Positions 1-9,862 are shown, counted from the stretch's first letter. The stretch is 64,000 bases of DNA from a marine gamma proteobacterium HTCC2148 (GCA_000156295.1 DS999229.1:147415-211414); one strand, 5' to 3'. Notes: generated from the letters alone by a model not told the origin. Translations and numbers: made by a program.

Positions 1-1266
1 CATCTGGTAGACCGCTTTGGCATTGTGGCGCACCGTGCCGTAATAGCCCCGAGTGGCGAAATTCTGGGCCAGGGCCTCTGGCATTTCCAAGCCCTCGGCA
101 ATCTCCGCGCTGGTATAGCCAGCGTTTAACAGACGCACTGATTGGTCATGCAGGTACTTGTAAGTATCGCGTTGCTTTTCCAGGAAAGAGAGCACATTCT
201 CGTTACCCCACGCAGGCCAGTGGTGGCTACCCAGATATACATCGGCCTCGCTAAACAGGGAAATAGCCTGGTCGATAAACTTACTCCAGCTCAATCCATC
301 GCGCACATGGGCACCGCGCAACGTGTAAAGATTGTGCATATTGCGCGACACCAGTTCAGCGCCCATAAACGCCTTATGCTTGGGCAAGTAAAAAGTGTAC
401 TCAGCGGGTGCTTCTGAACCAGGCACATTCTGGAACACCATTTTTACGCCATCAATGGTGCGAGTTTCGCCAGTGGTATCAATAATATCAGTGGGCTGCA
501 GGATGCCATGGCTACCCATGGCCGGTTCACTGCCCAGACCAGAGCCAATATGTCCACGCTCATGCCTCGGTAAATGAGTGCCGTACATGTAGCCGCCACG
601 ACGGCCCATCGCAAAACCGGCGATAATATTCTCCCGCGTTGCCGCCTCCATGAAACCAACAGGGGCAATCACAGGAACACCCTGTTCCACCACTTCTTCA
701 ACCGAAGCCACACCTAGTGCTCCTCCAAAGTGATCGATATGCGAGTGAGTAAAAAGAATCGCCTTGATAGGCTTTACCCCGAGATGCTCGCGAGCAAACG
801 CAAGCGCATGGGCAGCCGTTTCTTTTGCGGTCAGCGGATCAACAATGATCCAACCAGTATCACCCTCGATAATAGTCATGTTCGATAAATCGAAACCGCG
901 TAACTGGTATATGCCGGGTACTACTTCGAACAAGCCTCGAATATTGTTGAGCCGCTCCTGGCGCCATAAGCTGGGGTTCACTGATGCCGGGGCGTCTCCA
1001 TCTATAAAGGCGTAGGAAGGAATATCCCAAACCAACTTGCCTGCTTCGGTACGCACCACTGAACTGTCATCTGCGGCGATAAGGCCGCGGGCAGCATCTT
1101 CAAAATCCTGCTGAGTATCAAGTGGCAACAGCCGGGCGATTGCTGCGTTGTGCTCTTGCGTTGCTTTGGTAGGCTCACTAAAGCCCTGAAAATCGAAGTT
1201 CTCTGAGTCCCCTGAACAGCCCATTAGCGCAAGCACGCCGAGGCAAACAATCCATTTTTTAGTCAT
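1..1266 (-). CDS. Alkyl/aryl-sulfatase-like metallo-beta-lactamase-fold lipoprotein (partial, C-terminus off window)
   Basis: 422 codons are visible and the frame stays open to the window edge, so the C-terminus is missing. The N-terminus is a lipoprotein signal with lipobox LMGC, so the protein is probably anchored in the cell envelope. The zinc-binding signature THSHIDH lies near residue 174, followed by FGGALG, as in the BDS1/SdsA alkyl-sulfatase branch of the metallo-beta-lactamase fold. That family hydrolyses primary or secondary alkyl sulfate esters using a binuclear zinc site; the dimerisation and SCP2-like C-terminal domains would lie beyond the edge. It lies downstream of the gamma-glutamyltransferase gene on the same strand with a 131-bp gap, so co-transcription is possible but unproven. 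The substrate cannot be read from the sequence; other MBL hydrolases share the motif. Confidence 0.8.
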   Translation of the reverse strand, partial: MTKKWIVCLGVLALMGCSGDSENFDFQGFSEPTKATQEHNAAIARLLPLDTQQDFEDAARGLIAADDSSVVRTEAGKLVWDIPSYAFIDGDAPASVNPSLWRQERLNNIRGLFEVVPGIYQLRGFDLSNMTIIEGDTGWIIVDPLTAKETAAHALAFAREHLGVKPIKAILFTHSHIDHFGGALGVASVEEVVEQGVPVIAPVGFMEAATRENIIAGFAMGRRGGYMYGTHLPRHERGHIGSGLGSEPAMGSHGILQPTDIIDTTGETRTIDGVKMVFQNVPGSEAPAEYTFYLPKHKAFMGAELVSRNMHNLYTLRGAHVRDGLSWSKFIDQAISLFSEADVYLGSHHWPAWGNENVLSFLEKQRDTYKYLHDQSVRLLNAGYTSAEIAEGLEMPEALAQNFATRGYYGTVRHNAKAVYQM

Positions 1267-1397
1267 GATAATATTTTGCTACACCCTTGCGGGAGCAACA
1301 TTCCCAGTCTGTTTAACGTAAAAGCAGCAGCAGCGCTAAATGATGCCGTTGCGCTATCTATCAAGCATTTGAAATAATCAAGCTATGCCAGCCCGTC

Positions 1398-3224
1398 CTA
1401 CCAGGCCACTACCGTACCGTCTTTGCGCATTTCCGTAGCACCTGCATAGCTGCCTTTTTCCTTGTCCACCATGATCGCCTGGTAACCGCCAAAACGAACC
1501 CCGCTGGAGTCGATTTGTACATTGTGGCCCATCGCTTCCAGGCGTTTTACTGTATCGCCGGCAACCCCTGGCTCGAGATAAAGCGTGCCCAGAGGGTCGC
1601 CGTGAACGCCTGTGGGTTCGCTGCCACCGTCATGGAGAAAACGTGCTGCGTCACCGGCCTCCTGCACATTCATGCCGAAGTCCAACATGTTCACTAGAAT
1701 CTGCGTGTGCCCCTGAGGCTGCATTGAACCGCCCATCAATCCAAAGCTCATTACCGGCTCGCCATCTTTCATCAAGAAGGCGGGGATAATGGTGTGAAAG
1801 GGGCGTTTGCCAGGAGCATAAGCGTTAGGGTGGTTGGGTTCCAGGGAGAAAAGCTCACCTCTGTCCTGAAACATGAAGCCTGTATTATCGGCCACCATAC
1901 CCGAGCCCATACCGCGATAATTGGATTGGATTAACGACACCATCATGCCGTTTTTATCAGCCACTGTGAGGTATGTGGTATCCCCCTCCGCCTCCAGCTT
2001 TGGCTCACCCGGCCCAAAGGCAGCGGAGGCCTTTACAGGGTCTATCAGCGCAAAGCGCTCCCGGCCATATTCATCCGATAACAGCCCCGTCAGTGGGACC
2101 TGCGAAAACTCCGGATCGGCGTAATAACGGGCCACGTCTTCAAAAGCGAGTCGCTTGGCCTCGACCATGTAGTGGAAAACTTCTGCAGCGCCTCTGGACC
2201 ACTGGGTAAGATCGACATTTTTCAGGATAGACAGCATTTGAAGCGCAGCAAAACCCTGGCCATTAGGTGGCAATTCGTACAAGTCATAACCGCGATAATT
2301 AACACGGCCCGGGCTCACCCAATCGCCACGATGTTCGCTGAAGTCCTGATAAGAAAGTCCGCCATCCATACTCTCAAAGTAAGCTGCCATGCGTTTGGCC
2401 AGACTCCCCTTATAGAATGCATCGCGCCCATCCAGAGCAATTGTCTCCAAGGTGTCAGCAAGATCTTCATTAACAAAGATCTCCCCCACCGCTGGCGCCC
2501 TACCCTCGCGAAACCAGGTGTCGCGAATATTTTCAAGATGAGGGCTTTCGGCGTAGATGCGCTCAAAGAAAGCCCAACTCCGATCAAGGTAATAAGCAAT
2601 TACCGGCGACACTGCAAATCCATTACGCGCATAGTCGATAGTAGGTGCGAGCACCTGATTCATGGGGAGTTTGCCAAAGCGATCATGAATGGCAAACCAT
2701 CCATCGACCGTTCCCGGCACTGACACAGGCAAGGGCCCGTGACTGGGAATTCCATCAAAGTCAGCCGGCAGCTCGCCACGGGCTTTCATACCCTCAACAC
2801 GCGCCTGCAGCTGCTTAAGAGTTTGTCCTTTAGGAGAACGCCCGGAGCCGTTGTAGCCATAAAGCTGTTTACTTTGTGGGTCCCAAACAATAACAAAAAT
2901 ATCACCTCCGATACCGTTGCCCGTTGGTTCCATAAGCCCCAGTGCGGCATTCGCCGCAATAGCCGCATCCACGGCTGAACCGCCCTCCTTTAAAATATCC
3001 AAAGCCACCTGAGAAGCCAGGGGTTGGGCCGTTGCCGCCATACCATTGCTGCCATAGACGGGACTACGGGACCAGTTCTCGCCTATCGGTCGTCCCCCGG
3101 CTCCAAGCTCAGAAATCACTGTCTTGTCCCCACTTGAGGGTTGAGAAGTAGAACAGGCCATAAGGGCAAAAGGGAAACAAAGGGTGACAAGCAAATTACA
3201 TCGTAGGACTCTCATCGCGCTCAC
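1398..3224 (-). CDS. ggt: Gamma-glutamyltransferase (peptidase family T3), lipoprotein
   Basis: 608 residues, the usual precursor length for gamma-glutamyltransferase. The enzyme cleaves itself into two subunits and transfers or hydrolyses the gamma-glutamyl group of glutathione and related peptides in the periplasm. The signal peptide ends in a lipobox (LMAC, Cys24), so it is probably membrane-anchored rather than soluble. The autocleavage nucleophile is expected at the first Thr of the TTYLTV segment (residues 416-417), matching the TTH start of the small subunit in characterised enzymes. GGSAVDAAIA (residues 81-90) and the glycine-rich GLMGGSMQPQGH segment are also typical. Divergent from the LysE-type exporter, with about 95 bp between starts. 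A second in-frame ATG three codons later is an alternative start. Confidence 0.93.
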   Translation of the reverse strand: MSAMRVLRCNLLVTLCFPFALMACSTSQPSSGDKTVISELGAGGRPIGENWSRSPVYGSNGMAATAQPLASQVALDILKEGGSAVDAAIAANAALGLMEPTGNGIGGDIFVIVWDPQSKQLYGYNGSGRSPKGQTLKQLQARVEGMKARGELPADFDGIPSHGPLPVSVPGTVDGWFAIHDRFGKLPMNQVLAPTIDYARNGFAVSPVIAYYLDRSWAFFERIYAESPHLENIRDTWFREGRAPAVGEIFVNEDLADTLETIALDGRDAFYKGSLAKRMAAYFESMDGGLSYQDFSEHRGDWVSPGRVNYRGYDLYELPPNGQGFAALQMLSILKNVDLTQWSRGAAEVFHYMVEAKRLAFEDVARYYADPEFSQVPLTGLLSDEYGRERFALIDPVKASAAFGPGEPKLEAEGDTTYLTVADKNGMMVSLIQSNYRGMGSGMVADNTGFMFQDRGELFSLEPNHPNAYAPGKRPFHTIIPAFLMKDGEPVMSFGLMGGSMQPQGHTQILVNMLDFGMNVQEAGDAARFLHDGGSEPTGVHGDPLGTLYLEPGVAGDTVKRLEAMGHNVQIDSSGVRFGGYQAIMVDKEKGSYAGATEMRKDGTVVAW

Positions 3225-3319
3225 AGGACGTTAATTGTGTGAGACACAGCATAGCTCAGATTGTGCCGACAGTGGCAGCGGCTTACACTCGAACTCTGTT
3301 TACGATTGAGAGACTACGG

Positions 3320-3925
3320 ATGACCGCGCTGATCGCCGGCTTTACCCTCAGCTTGTCGCTCATTCTTGCGATTGGCGCACAAAACGCTTTCGTGTTGAAA
3401 CAGGGGCTCAAGCGGCAATACGTTCTCCTGGTCACCAGCATCTGTGCGCTATCGGATGCGCTGCTGATTGTGGCGGGAGTAGCGGGCTTCGGCGCGCTCG
3501 TCACGCAGTTTCCATCGATTGAAATAGTGGCCCGCTATGCCGGCGCCACCTTCCTATTGGTTTATGGAACACGCAGTTTCATCTCGGCCCGCAGCCAGCA
3601 GCATGGGCTGGATCCAGCTGGCAGCACCATCCATAGCGCGTGGCAAACCGCCCTTACATGCCTGGCATTTACCTGGCTTAACCCGCACGTTTATCTCGAT
3701 ACACTGGTGTTGATAGGCTCAGTTTCTACGCAGTACGAGGACAAACTCATGTTCGCACTGGGCGCCTGCGCCGGTTCGCTTGTCTTTTTTTATGGCCTTG
3801 GTTACGGTGCGAGACTGCTTACACCCATCTTTCACCAGCCCATTTCATGGCAAATACTGAAGGTTTTCATCGGCATTGTGATGTACAGCATCGCAGCAAC
3901 GCTATTGCTGGGGCTGCCGCTCTAG
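3320..3925 (+). CDS. LysE/ArgO family amino-acid exporter
   Basis: 201 residues, the usual size for LysE/ArgO/RhtB carriers, with about six hydrophobic membrane segments. The N-terminal segment (AGFTLSLSLILAIGAQNAFVLKQGL) is the family signature, with the AQNAFV block at about residues 17-22; a second conserved block is FTWLNPHVYLDT in the middle. These inner-membrane proteins export basic or other amino acids. The ATG at 3320 is chosen because it places this signature at the N-terminus; an in-frame ATG at 3239 would add 27 residues that look non-homologous. Divergent from ggt, and converges with the LLM oxidoreductase only 6 bp past its stop. Arginine, lysine or another amino acid as substrate cannot be decided. 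Confidence 0.88.
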   Translation: MTALIAGFTLSLSLILAIGAQNAFVLKQGLKRQYVLLVTSICALSDALLIVAGVAGFGALVTQFPSIEIVARYAGATFLLVYGTRSFISARSQQHGLDPAGSTIHSAWQTALTCLAFTWLNPHVYLDTLVLIGSVSTQYEDKLMFALGACAGSLVFFYGLGYGARLLTPIFHQPISWQILKVFIGIVMYSIAATLLLGLPL

Positions 3926-3931
3926 CCAGAG

Positions 3932-4945
3932 CTAACTGACGGCGCTGCTAATCTGGCAACGAAGCTCCGCCAGTAGTGCCACATCAGGCTGGTAAACAAC
4001 CGGCGAGATCCGCTCTACTTTGCCACGATATCTTGCTGCAATTTTCTGCGCGACTTCCGCAGGGGTTCCCACTACGGCAAAAGTGTTAAGAATGTCATCG
4101 TCGATAAGATCATTCAGCTGTGTCCACTTGCCGGCGCGCATCATCTGGTTAGCGTCAGCTTGGAGGCTCTCCCAGCCGTGACACTGAAGCACTGGTAAAT
4201 ACGCTGGGGTGGAAGCGTAAAAGGCGATCTGGTTGCGAGCGGAGGCGATCGCTGTCTGCATGCTCTCTTCATCGAGACCCGTGGCGGTAATGACCTGCGC
4301 CGAAACTTCATAATCCGCTCGCGATTTGCCCGATTTATCTAAACCACGGGTAATAGCGGCAAGCGAAAGCTCGTCCGTCGACAACGCGGTATTAAACGGA
4401 TGAAGGAAATAGCCGTCCCCCACCTCGGCTGCCACTTCGGTCATTAGCGGGCCCACCCCCGCAATATAAATCTTTGGTGGCCCGTACTTGTTAGGCTCTG
4501 GGGCGAAGATCGGTGACATCAGCGTGTGATGGTAGAACTCCCCTTCAAATTTTAGCTTGTCGCCAGTCTGCCAGCAGCCCCAGATAGTGCGCACTGCCTG
4601 CACCATTTCCCGCATCCGCGCGGCCGGCTTACTCCAGGGCATGGAAAACCTGCGCTCGATATGAGCTTTCACCTGGGCACCAAGACCGAGGATAAAACGC
4701 CCTTCAGACAGGTTTTGCAGATCGTTACCCAGGTAAGCAAGATTCATGGGGTTTCTGGAAAAAGCCACGGCTATGGAGGTCATCAGCGCCATGCGCTCAG
4801 TATTCATGGCAGCGGCGGCAACGGTAATGAATGGGTCGCTCTGCCCCTCAAACGTATAGGCGCCGTCAAATCCTGCCTCCTCCAACTGCGAGGCCATCCC
4901 TGCGACTCGGGCCGGGTCGAACATTAAGGAGCTATCGATCTTCAT
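3932..4945 (-). CDS. LLM-class flavin/F420-dependent oxidoreductase (TIGR03617-like)
   Basis: 337 residues in a luciferase-like TIM-barrel. The N-terminal MKIDSSLMFD, LGNDLQNLSEGRFILGLGAQ near residue 80 and PPKIYIAGVGP in the middle fit the TIGR03617 group, named for F420 dependence in mycobacteria. Family members transfer hydride between a flavin or deazaflavin and an organic substrate. The sequence shows the fold but does not settle whether the cofactor is F420 or FMN, and no F420 biosynthesis gene is in this window. Divergent from the acyl-CoA synthetase with a 250-bp gap, suggesting a shared fatty-acid, ketone or steroid role. Cytoplasmic, with no signal peptide. Confidence 0.82.
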   Translation of the reverse strand: MKIDSSLMFDPARVAGMASQLEEAGFDGAYTFEGQSDPFITVAAAAMNTERMALMTSIAVAFSRNPMNLAYLGNDLQNLSEGRFILGLGAQVKAHIERRFSMPWSKPAARMREMVQAVRTIWGCWQTGDKLKFEGEFYHHTLMSPIFAPEPNKYGPPKIYIAGVGPLMTEVAAEVGDGYFLHPFNTALSTDELSLAAITRGLDKSGKSRADYEVSAQVITATGLDEESMQTAIASARNQIAFYASTPAYLPVLQCHGWESLQADANQMMRAGKWTQLNDLIDDDILNTFAVVGTPAEVAQKIAARYRGKVERISPVVYQPDVALLAELRCQISSAVS

Positions 4946-5195
4946 AGTGTGGATCTCAGGGCAATTCTGGCAACGACGAAGTATTTATTTTTCAATACGC
5001 AAATGACAGATTCCATACGGACAGGATACATTGTCATCTGCGCTCAGGACTGAACCGGATTCCAACAATTTGTGGCCCTTCCCGCCATTGATCCCCGCGC
5101 ATTAAAGGCCAGAATAACGGTCAATCACAAAACGATAACGGCCCGGCTACACAAGGTAGCGAAAGGCCTCTGGAACAATGAAATACGGAGTAAAC

Positions 5196-6776
5196 ATGAG
5201 CCTCGACCAGCTACACCAACCCCCCTTAATGCCACACCTGCTCGTTGAAGGATTGAATCGCTACAATGATGAACCCTGCCTGTATCTGGGCGATAAGGTC
5301 GCAAGCTACAAGGACGTTCGCGAACAGACCAGTCAGTTGGTTCAGGCGCTCCAGTCGAAGGGGCTGGGTAAGGGCAGTCGCGTTGCGATCATCTCGGCCA
5401 ACCGCCCCGAAGTTCTCTCCAACATAGCAGCGATGCAACTCACAGGATGCATTGGCACGCCTCTGCACCCACTAGGGTCGCTGGATGATCATGCCTACGT
5501 ACTCGAGGCTGCTGAAATCGAAACCCTGGTATTCGACGCCTCAGTATTCTCTGAAATAGCTGCTGCGCTAAAGGCGCGGGTACCCGGCCTGAAAAACCTT
5601 CTGGGCTTCGGCCCTAACGAAGTCGGCGACGACTACCTTGCCATCGCCGAAAGCTTCAGCCCCAAGCCGCTAGTAGCGCCAGAGGTCAGCGCCGACGATA
5701 TTGCCTCAGTTAACTTTACCGGCGGCACTACCGGCAAGCCCAAGGGCGTCATGAGCACGCACCGGGTGAGTGCCTACATGACCCAGATCCAGATGGCCGA
5801 GTGGGAGTTCCCCGACGAACTGCGCATGCTCATGGCAACACCGCTCTCCCATGCGGCCGCCGCCTTTTTTATTCCTGTGCTCCAGAAGGGAGGCGCCTTT
5901 TACGTTATGCAGGGCTTTAGCCCGGATGAGTTTTTCGACACCGTCAGGGATCACAAAATAACCTGCACCATGCTGGTCCCGGTGATGCTCTACTTTTTGC
6001 TGGATTCTCAGCGGGCGACCGACGGTTCTATGGACAGCATGGAAACGATTTTCTATGGCGCCTCCCCGATGAATCCGACAAGGCTTGCTGAAGGCATTGC
6101 AAAATGGGGGCAGGTCTTTTATCAGTTCTTTGGCCAATCAGAATGCCCCATGGTCATCGCTAACATGCGCAAGGGCGATCACGACCTGTCCAAGCCCGAA
6201 CGATTGTCCTCCTGCGGTCGCCCCACACCCTGGGTACACCTGGCGCTAATGGGCGATGACGGTAAACCCGCCGCCGAGGGCGAGCCTGGCGAGATCTGTA
6301 TACGCGGCCCCCTCATTATGAAAGGCTATAAAGATATGCCAGAGCAAACAGCCGAAGCTTTTGAAGGTGGTTGGTTGCACACCGGCGATGTCGGTCGATT
6401 AGACGAGGATGGCTTCCTCTACATTGTAGATCGCACCAAAGACATGATTGTCACCGGCGGATTTAATGTTTTCCCCCGCGAGGTCGAAGATGTCTTGGCC
6501 ACCCACGAGGCTGTTGGCCAGGTCGTTGTGGTTGGCGTTCCCGACGAACAATGGGGCGAGTCGGTAAAAGCCGTCGTCGTATTAAAGCCTGGAGTGGAAG
6601 AAAGCGATGTGTTGGAAGCCCAGCTGCAGGCGCTGGTAAAGGATAAAAAGGGCTCAGTGCAGGCGCCCAAGTCAGTAGACTTTGTGGCTGGAATCCCTCT
6701 GACACCAGTGGGCAAACCCGATAAGAAAGCAGTCAAAGCCCAATATTGGGAAGGTGCAGCACGCAGCGTGGGGTGA
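5196..6776 (+). CDS. Acyl-CoA synthetase / AMP-dependent CoA ligase
   Basis: 526 residues from the chosen start. Activates a carboxylic acid to its CoA thioester through an acyl-adenylate. The AMP-binding P-loop FTGGTTGKPKG is near residues 174-184, YQFFGQSE in the middle, the GWLHTGD motif near residue 391 and the hinge RTKDMIVTGG near 412; the catalytic lysine region PVGKPDKKAVK is at the C-terminus. All core motifs are intact. The ATG at 5196 is preferred over 5178 because CGGAG sits 5 bases upstream. The DUF3604 gene follows 22 bp downstream and is probably co-transcribed. Resembles FadD3/FadD13-like ligases of steroid and branched-acid catabolism more than the long-chain FadD of E. coli; the substrate is unknown. 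Confidence 0.88.
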   Translation: MSLDQLHQPPLMPHLLVEGLNRYNDEPCLYLGDKVASYKDVREQTSQLVQALQSKGLGKGSRVAIISANRPEVLSNIAAMQLTGCIGTPLHPLGSLDDHAYVLEAAEIETLVFDASVFSEIAAALKARVPGLKNLLGFGPNEVGDDYLAIAESFSPKPLVAPEVSADDIASVNFTGGTTGKPKGVMSTHRVSAYMTQIQMAEWEFPDELRMLMATPLSHAAAAFFIPVLQKGGAFYVMQGFSPDEFFDTVRDHKITCTMLVPVMLYFLLDSQRATDGSMDSMETIFYGASPMNPTRLAEGIAKWGQVFYQFFGQSECPMVIANMRKGDHDLSKPERLSSCGRPTPWVHLALMGDDGKPAAEGEPGEICIRGPLIMKGYKDMPEQTAEAFEGGWLHTGDVGRLDEDGFLYIVDRTKDMIVTGGFNVFPREVEDVLATHEAVGQVVVVGVPDEQWGESVKAVVVLKPGVEESDVLEAQLQALVKDKKGSVQAPKSVDFVAGIPLTPVGKPDKKAVKAQYWEGAARSVG

Positions 6777-6798
6777 CAGAGTCCCTCAAGGAATTTGA

Positions 6799-8661
6799 AT
6801 GCAGTTGAAGACCACTGGCTACAGGGCAATCATTGCCGCCTTGGCGGCTACCCTGATAGCCTGTTCGCCAGCGGAAGACCCCGGTCTGTTCCCAGAATAC
6901 TCTGCAGCAACAGCAAAGCCGATCCCGCAAAAAAAGGCGAGCGATTACAACGCAGACAAAAACCTTTACTGGGGCGATCTTCACATTCATACGGGTTATT
7001 CGACCGATGCCTACATCAGTGGTGTGCGCGCCACGCCAGACGATGCCTACACCTTTGTACGTGGTGGCGAAATTCGCCATGTCGCCGGCTACGGCATCAA
7101 GCTTAAACGCCCTCTGGACTTCGCCGCGGTCACCGACCATTCCGAGTATCTGGGTGTGATGCTGGCTACTTCGCCAGACCTTCCACTCAATCGGCGCGGC
7201 CTGCGTGACCGCCTGCTAACTGACAGCGCCCTGCAAAATAGCTGGATGCAACTTCAAAGCATGTGGGGCTTTGACCTGGAAAATGCGATGATCCCTGGCT
7301 GGGAAACCATCACCGCCAGCGCCTGGGAAGAAATAGTTGCAGCAGCGCAACGCCACAATTTTCCGGGGCGCTTCACCAGTTTCGTTGGCTACGAGTGGAC
7401 TTCCATGCCCGGTGAGCGCAACCTGCATCGCAACGTCATTTACCGCGGCACCGCAGTACCCAAACTTCCCTATAGCTCTGTCGACTCTGAAGACCCTCGA
7501 GATTTATGGTCAGCACTAGACCGGCAACGACAAGCCGGCATGGACAATTTCGCGATTCCACACAACGGCAACGTTAGCGATGGCCTGATGTACGCCCAGG
7601 TCATGTTCGACGGCCAAGCCATGCACGCGGATTACGCCGGAACACGTATGCGCAACGAGCCGATCAGTGAAATTTTCCAGGTTAAGGGTTCCTCTGAAAC
7701 TCACCCCCTGCTATCCGATGAAGATAATTTTGCAGGCTTTGAAATTTACGACACCCTCCTGGGAGCGAGCCAAGCCGATGTAAAGCCAAAAGGTGGCTAC
7801 GCACGGGACGCTTTGCGCACCGGCATCGAAATGTCTCACCGTGAGGGCTTCAATCCGTATCGCTTTGGCGTCATTGGCAGCTCGGATGGCCACAACGCCA
7901 GCTCCCCAGCCGAAGAGGACAGCTATCACGGTAAGCTGCCGCTCATGGATGGCAGCGCAGGCATACGTATGCGTCAATCGCTTTGGTTGCCCGAGGGTAT
8001 GCCTGGAGGAGAACGCTGGAGTGCCGCCGGACTCGCTGCCGTATGGGCAGAGGAGAACACCCGAGGCGCTATTTTTGATGCCATGCGTCGCAAAGAGACC
8101 TTCGCCACATCTGGACCGCGCATCGCTGTGCGTTTTTTCGGCGGCTGGGATTATGCTGAAAACCTGATAGACGACAATCAATGGATTGAAAAAGCACGTG
8201 CCGGGGGTGTTGCCATGGGTAGCGATCTGCCGCAACGCACGGGAACCGCACCCAGATTTGCTCTGTGGGCCATTCGTGACCCCGACAGCGGTAACCTCGA
8301 TAGACTGCAAGTGATCAAAGGTTGGCTGGACAGCGATGGCGACTCTCATGAACAAGTGTTCAATGTTGCTTGGTCCGGTGACCGTAAACTCGATGCGCAG
8401 GGTAAGCTTCGGGCAGTGGGCAATACGGTCAATGCCGCACAGGCCAGTTATCAGAACACTATCGGCTCAGATCAGTTAGCGACAGTGTGGACGGATCCAG
8501 ATTTCAACCCTGACCGAGAGGCCTTCTACTACGCCCGGGTAATCGAGATACCCACGCCTCGCTGGACGACTTTCGACCGCAAAACACTGGGTATGGAGCC
8601 ACCTGAGCGAGCCAGTCTCCAGGAGCGCGCCGTTACCTCAGCCATCTGGTATAGCCCCTGA
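6799..8661 (+). CDS. DUF3604 domain lipoprotein (PHP-like metal-dependent hydrolase), first copy
   Basis: 620 residues, almost wholly a DUF3604 domain. Signal peptide with lipobox LIAC (Cys22), so envelope-anchored. The PHP-type metal motif is clear: LHIHTGYSTD (His62, His64) and VTDHSEYLG (Asp113, His114), with a later SSDGHNASSP segment supplying further ligands. The PHP fold uses such His/Asp clusters for phosphoester or related hydrolysis, but no DUF3604 member that I know of has an assigned substrate. An AAGGA ribosome site precedes the ATG. It lies between the acyl-CoA ligase and a metallo-beta-lactamase-fold gene; the second DUF3604 gene in this window (37720-39912) has the same kind of neighbour downstream. 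Confidence 0.85.
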   Translation: MQLKTTGYRAIIAALAATLIACSPAEDPGLFPEYSAATAKPIPQKKASDYNADKNLYWGDLHIHTGYSTDAYISGVRATPDDAYTFVRGGEIRHVAGYGIKLKRPLDFAAVTDHSEYLGVMLATSPDLPLNRRGLRDRLLTDSALQNSWMQLQSMWGFDLENAMIPGWETITASAWEEIVAAAQRHNFPGRFTSFVGYEWTSMPGERNLHRNVIYRGTAVPKLPYSSVDSEDPRDLWSALDRQRQAGMDNFAIPHNGNVSDGLMYAQVMFDGQAMHADYAGTRMRNEPISEIFQVKGSSETHPLLSDEDNFAGFEIYDTLLGASQADVKPKGGYARDALRTGIEMSHREGFNPYRFGVIGSSDGHNASSPAEEDSYHGKLPLMDGSAGIRMRQSLWLPEGMPGGERWSAAGLAAVWAEENTRGAIFDAMRRKETFATSGPRIAVRFFGGWDYAENLIDDNQWIEKARAGGVAMGSDLPQRTGTAPRFALWAIRDPDSGNLDRLQVIKGWLDSDGDSHEQVFNVAWSGDRKLDAQGKLRAVGNTVNAAQASYQNTIGSDQLATVWTDPDFNPDREAFYYARVIEIPTPRWTTFDRKTLGMEPPERASLQERAVTSAIWYSP

Positions 8662-8733
8662 AGAAAAAGATCAAGGCTGGACAGATCGCTCTCAGACACC
8701 GACCATAGACGTCCTTCAAAATTGGGATTCACG

Positions 8734-9813
8734 ATGAATCAACAGGACAGCGAAATCTACCGCGGGCTCACCTACCCCTTCGGTCGGAAACCAGACATCA
8801 CAGCAGGCGAGCCGGTCAAAGTCGCCGAAGGGGTTTACTGGGTGCGCTTTGCCATGCCCATGTCGCTGGACCACATCAACTTGTGGCTACTTGAAGACGG
8901 CGATGGCTGGACAGTCGTCGACACCTGCCTAAACATTAGTAGTGCCCGGGAAACCTGGGAGAAGCTCTTCACCGGCTTTATGCAGAACAAACCGATCAAA
9001 CGCGTCATCTGTACCCATCTACACCCGGACCACGTAGGCCTTGCGGGTTGGCTGTGCGAGCGCTTCGATGCAGAGCTGTGGATGTCGCGGGAGGAGTTCC
9101 TGATGTGTCGGACCATGGCCGCCGACACCGGCAAGCCAGCTCCGCAGGTAGCTTTACGTTTTTACACTGCTGCCGGCTGGAAAGATGAGTGGCTGGAAAG
9201 ATACAAAAAGAAATTTGGCAACTTTGGCCGCGCCATCTATGCGCTGCCCGAAAGTTTCCGGCGAATGGTGGATCGCGAAACTATTACCATCGGTGAGCAC
9301 TATTGGCAGGTAATCGTTGGTCGTGGTCATTCGCCCGAGCACGCAGCGCTGTACTGCCCCGGCCTTAAGCTATTGATTTCTGGCGATCAGGTGTTGCCGC
9401 GTATTTCACCCAATGTCAGCGTATTCCCGACCGAGCCCATGGGTGATCCACTCAAAGAATGGTTGCGAACCCAGGCCGTGATCCGGGAAATCCTACCTGA
9501 CGACCTGCTGGTGCTACCCGCTCACGAGGCTCCTTTTAAGGGCCTTTACGTGCGCCTGAGCCAGATTATTGAAGGTCACAAACGCGACCTGATTAAACTC
9601 TTTAATTTCATGGTTCAGCCCACCCGCGCTGTTGACTGTTTTCCTGCCCTGTTCAAACGCGAGATCAAAGGCGACAACATCAACCTGGCCACTGGAGAAA
9701 CTATTGCCCACCTGAACTGCTTACTGGGCCGACATAGAATCACTCGCAGCACAGATGAGCATGGCGTGGACTGGTATCAACAAATTGCGGACACCGCTGA
9801 ATTCGACGAGTAA
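8734..9813 (+). CDS. MBL-fold metallo-hydrolase (glyoxalase II-like fold), cytoplasmic
   Basis: 359 residues with no signal peptide. The zinc signature THLHPDH is at residues 94-100 (His95, His97, Asp99, His100). Further ligands are probably the His of GRGHSPEH near residue 198, the Asp of SGDQVL near 217 and the His of PAHEAPF near 264, so the binuclear site looks complete. The C-terminal part (residues 265-359) is helical, as in the MBL-fold proteins of this type found in fatty-acid and steroid gene clusters. An in-frame TTG at 8722 precedes the chosen ATG by four codons. It follows the DUF3604 gene by 72 bp on the same strand. Substrate unknown: thioester, lactone or ester hydrolysis are all compatible. 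Confidence 0.85.
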   Translation: MNQQDSEIYRGLTYPFGRKPDITAGEPVKVAEGVYWVRFAMPMSLDHINLWLLEDGDGWTVVDTCLNISSARETWEKLFTGFMQNKPIKRVICTHLHPDHVGLAGWLCERFDAELWMSREEFLMCRTMAADTGKPAPQVALRFYTAAGWKDEWLERYKKKFGNFGRAIYALPESFRRMVDRETITIGEHYWQVIVGRGHSPEHAALYCPGLKLLISGDQVLPRISPNVSVFPTEPMGDPLKEWLRTQAVIREILPDDLLVLPAHEAPFKGLYVRLSQIIEGHKRDLIKLFNFMVQPTRAVDCFPALFKREIKGDNINLATGETIAHLNCLLGRHRITRSTDEHGVDWYQQIADTAEFDE

Positions 9814-9862
9814 TTCGCGGGGACCGATAAGCAGGCACTCCGCACGCTCGTCTCCACGCGCC

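Noticed and set aside
2172..2723. 183-codon plus-strand frame inside ggt
   Set aside because: Antisense to a well-supported enzyme gene and without recognisable motifs or a ribosome site.
5001..5040. Inverted repeat ATGACA/TGTCAT between the LLM oxidoreductase and acyl-CoA ligase genes
   Set aside because: Arms match over only 8 of 10 bases and are separated by about 20 bp; too weak to call an operator.
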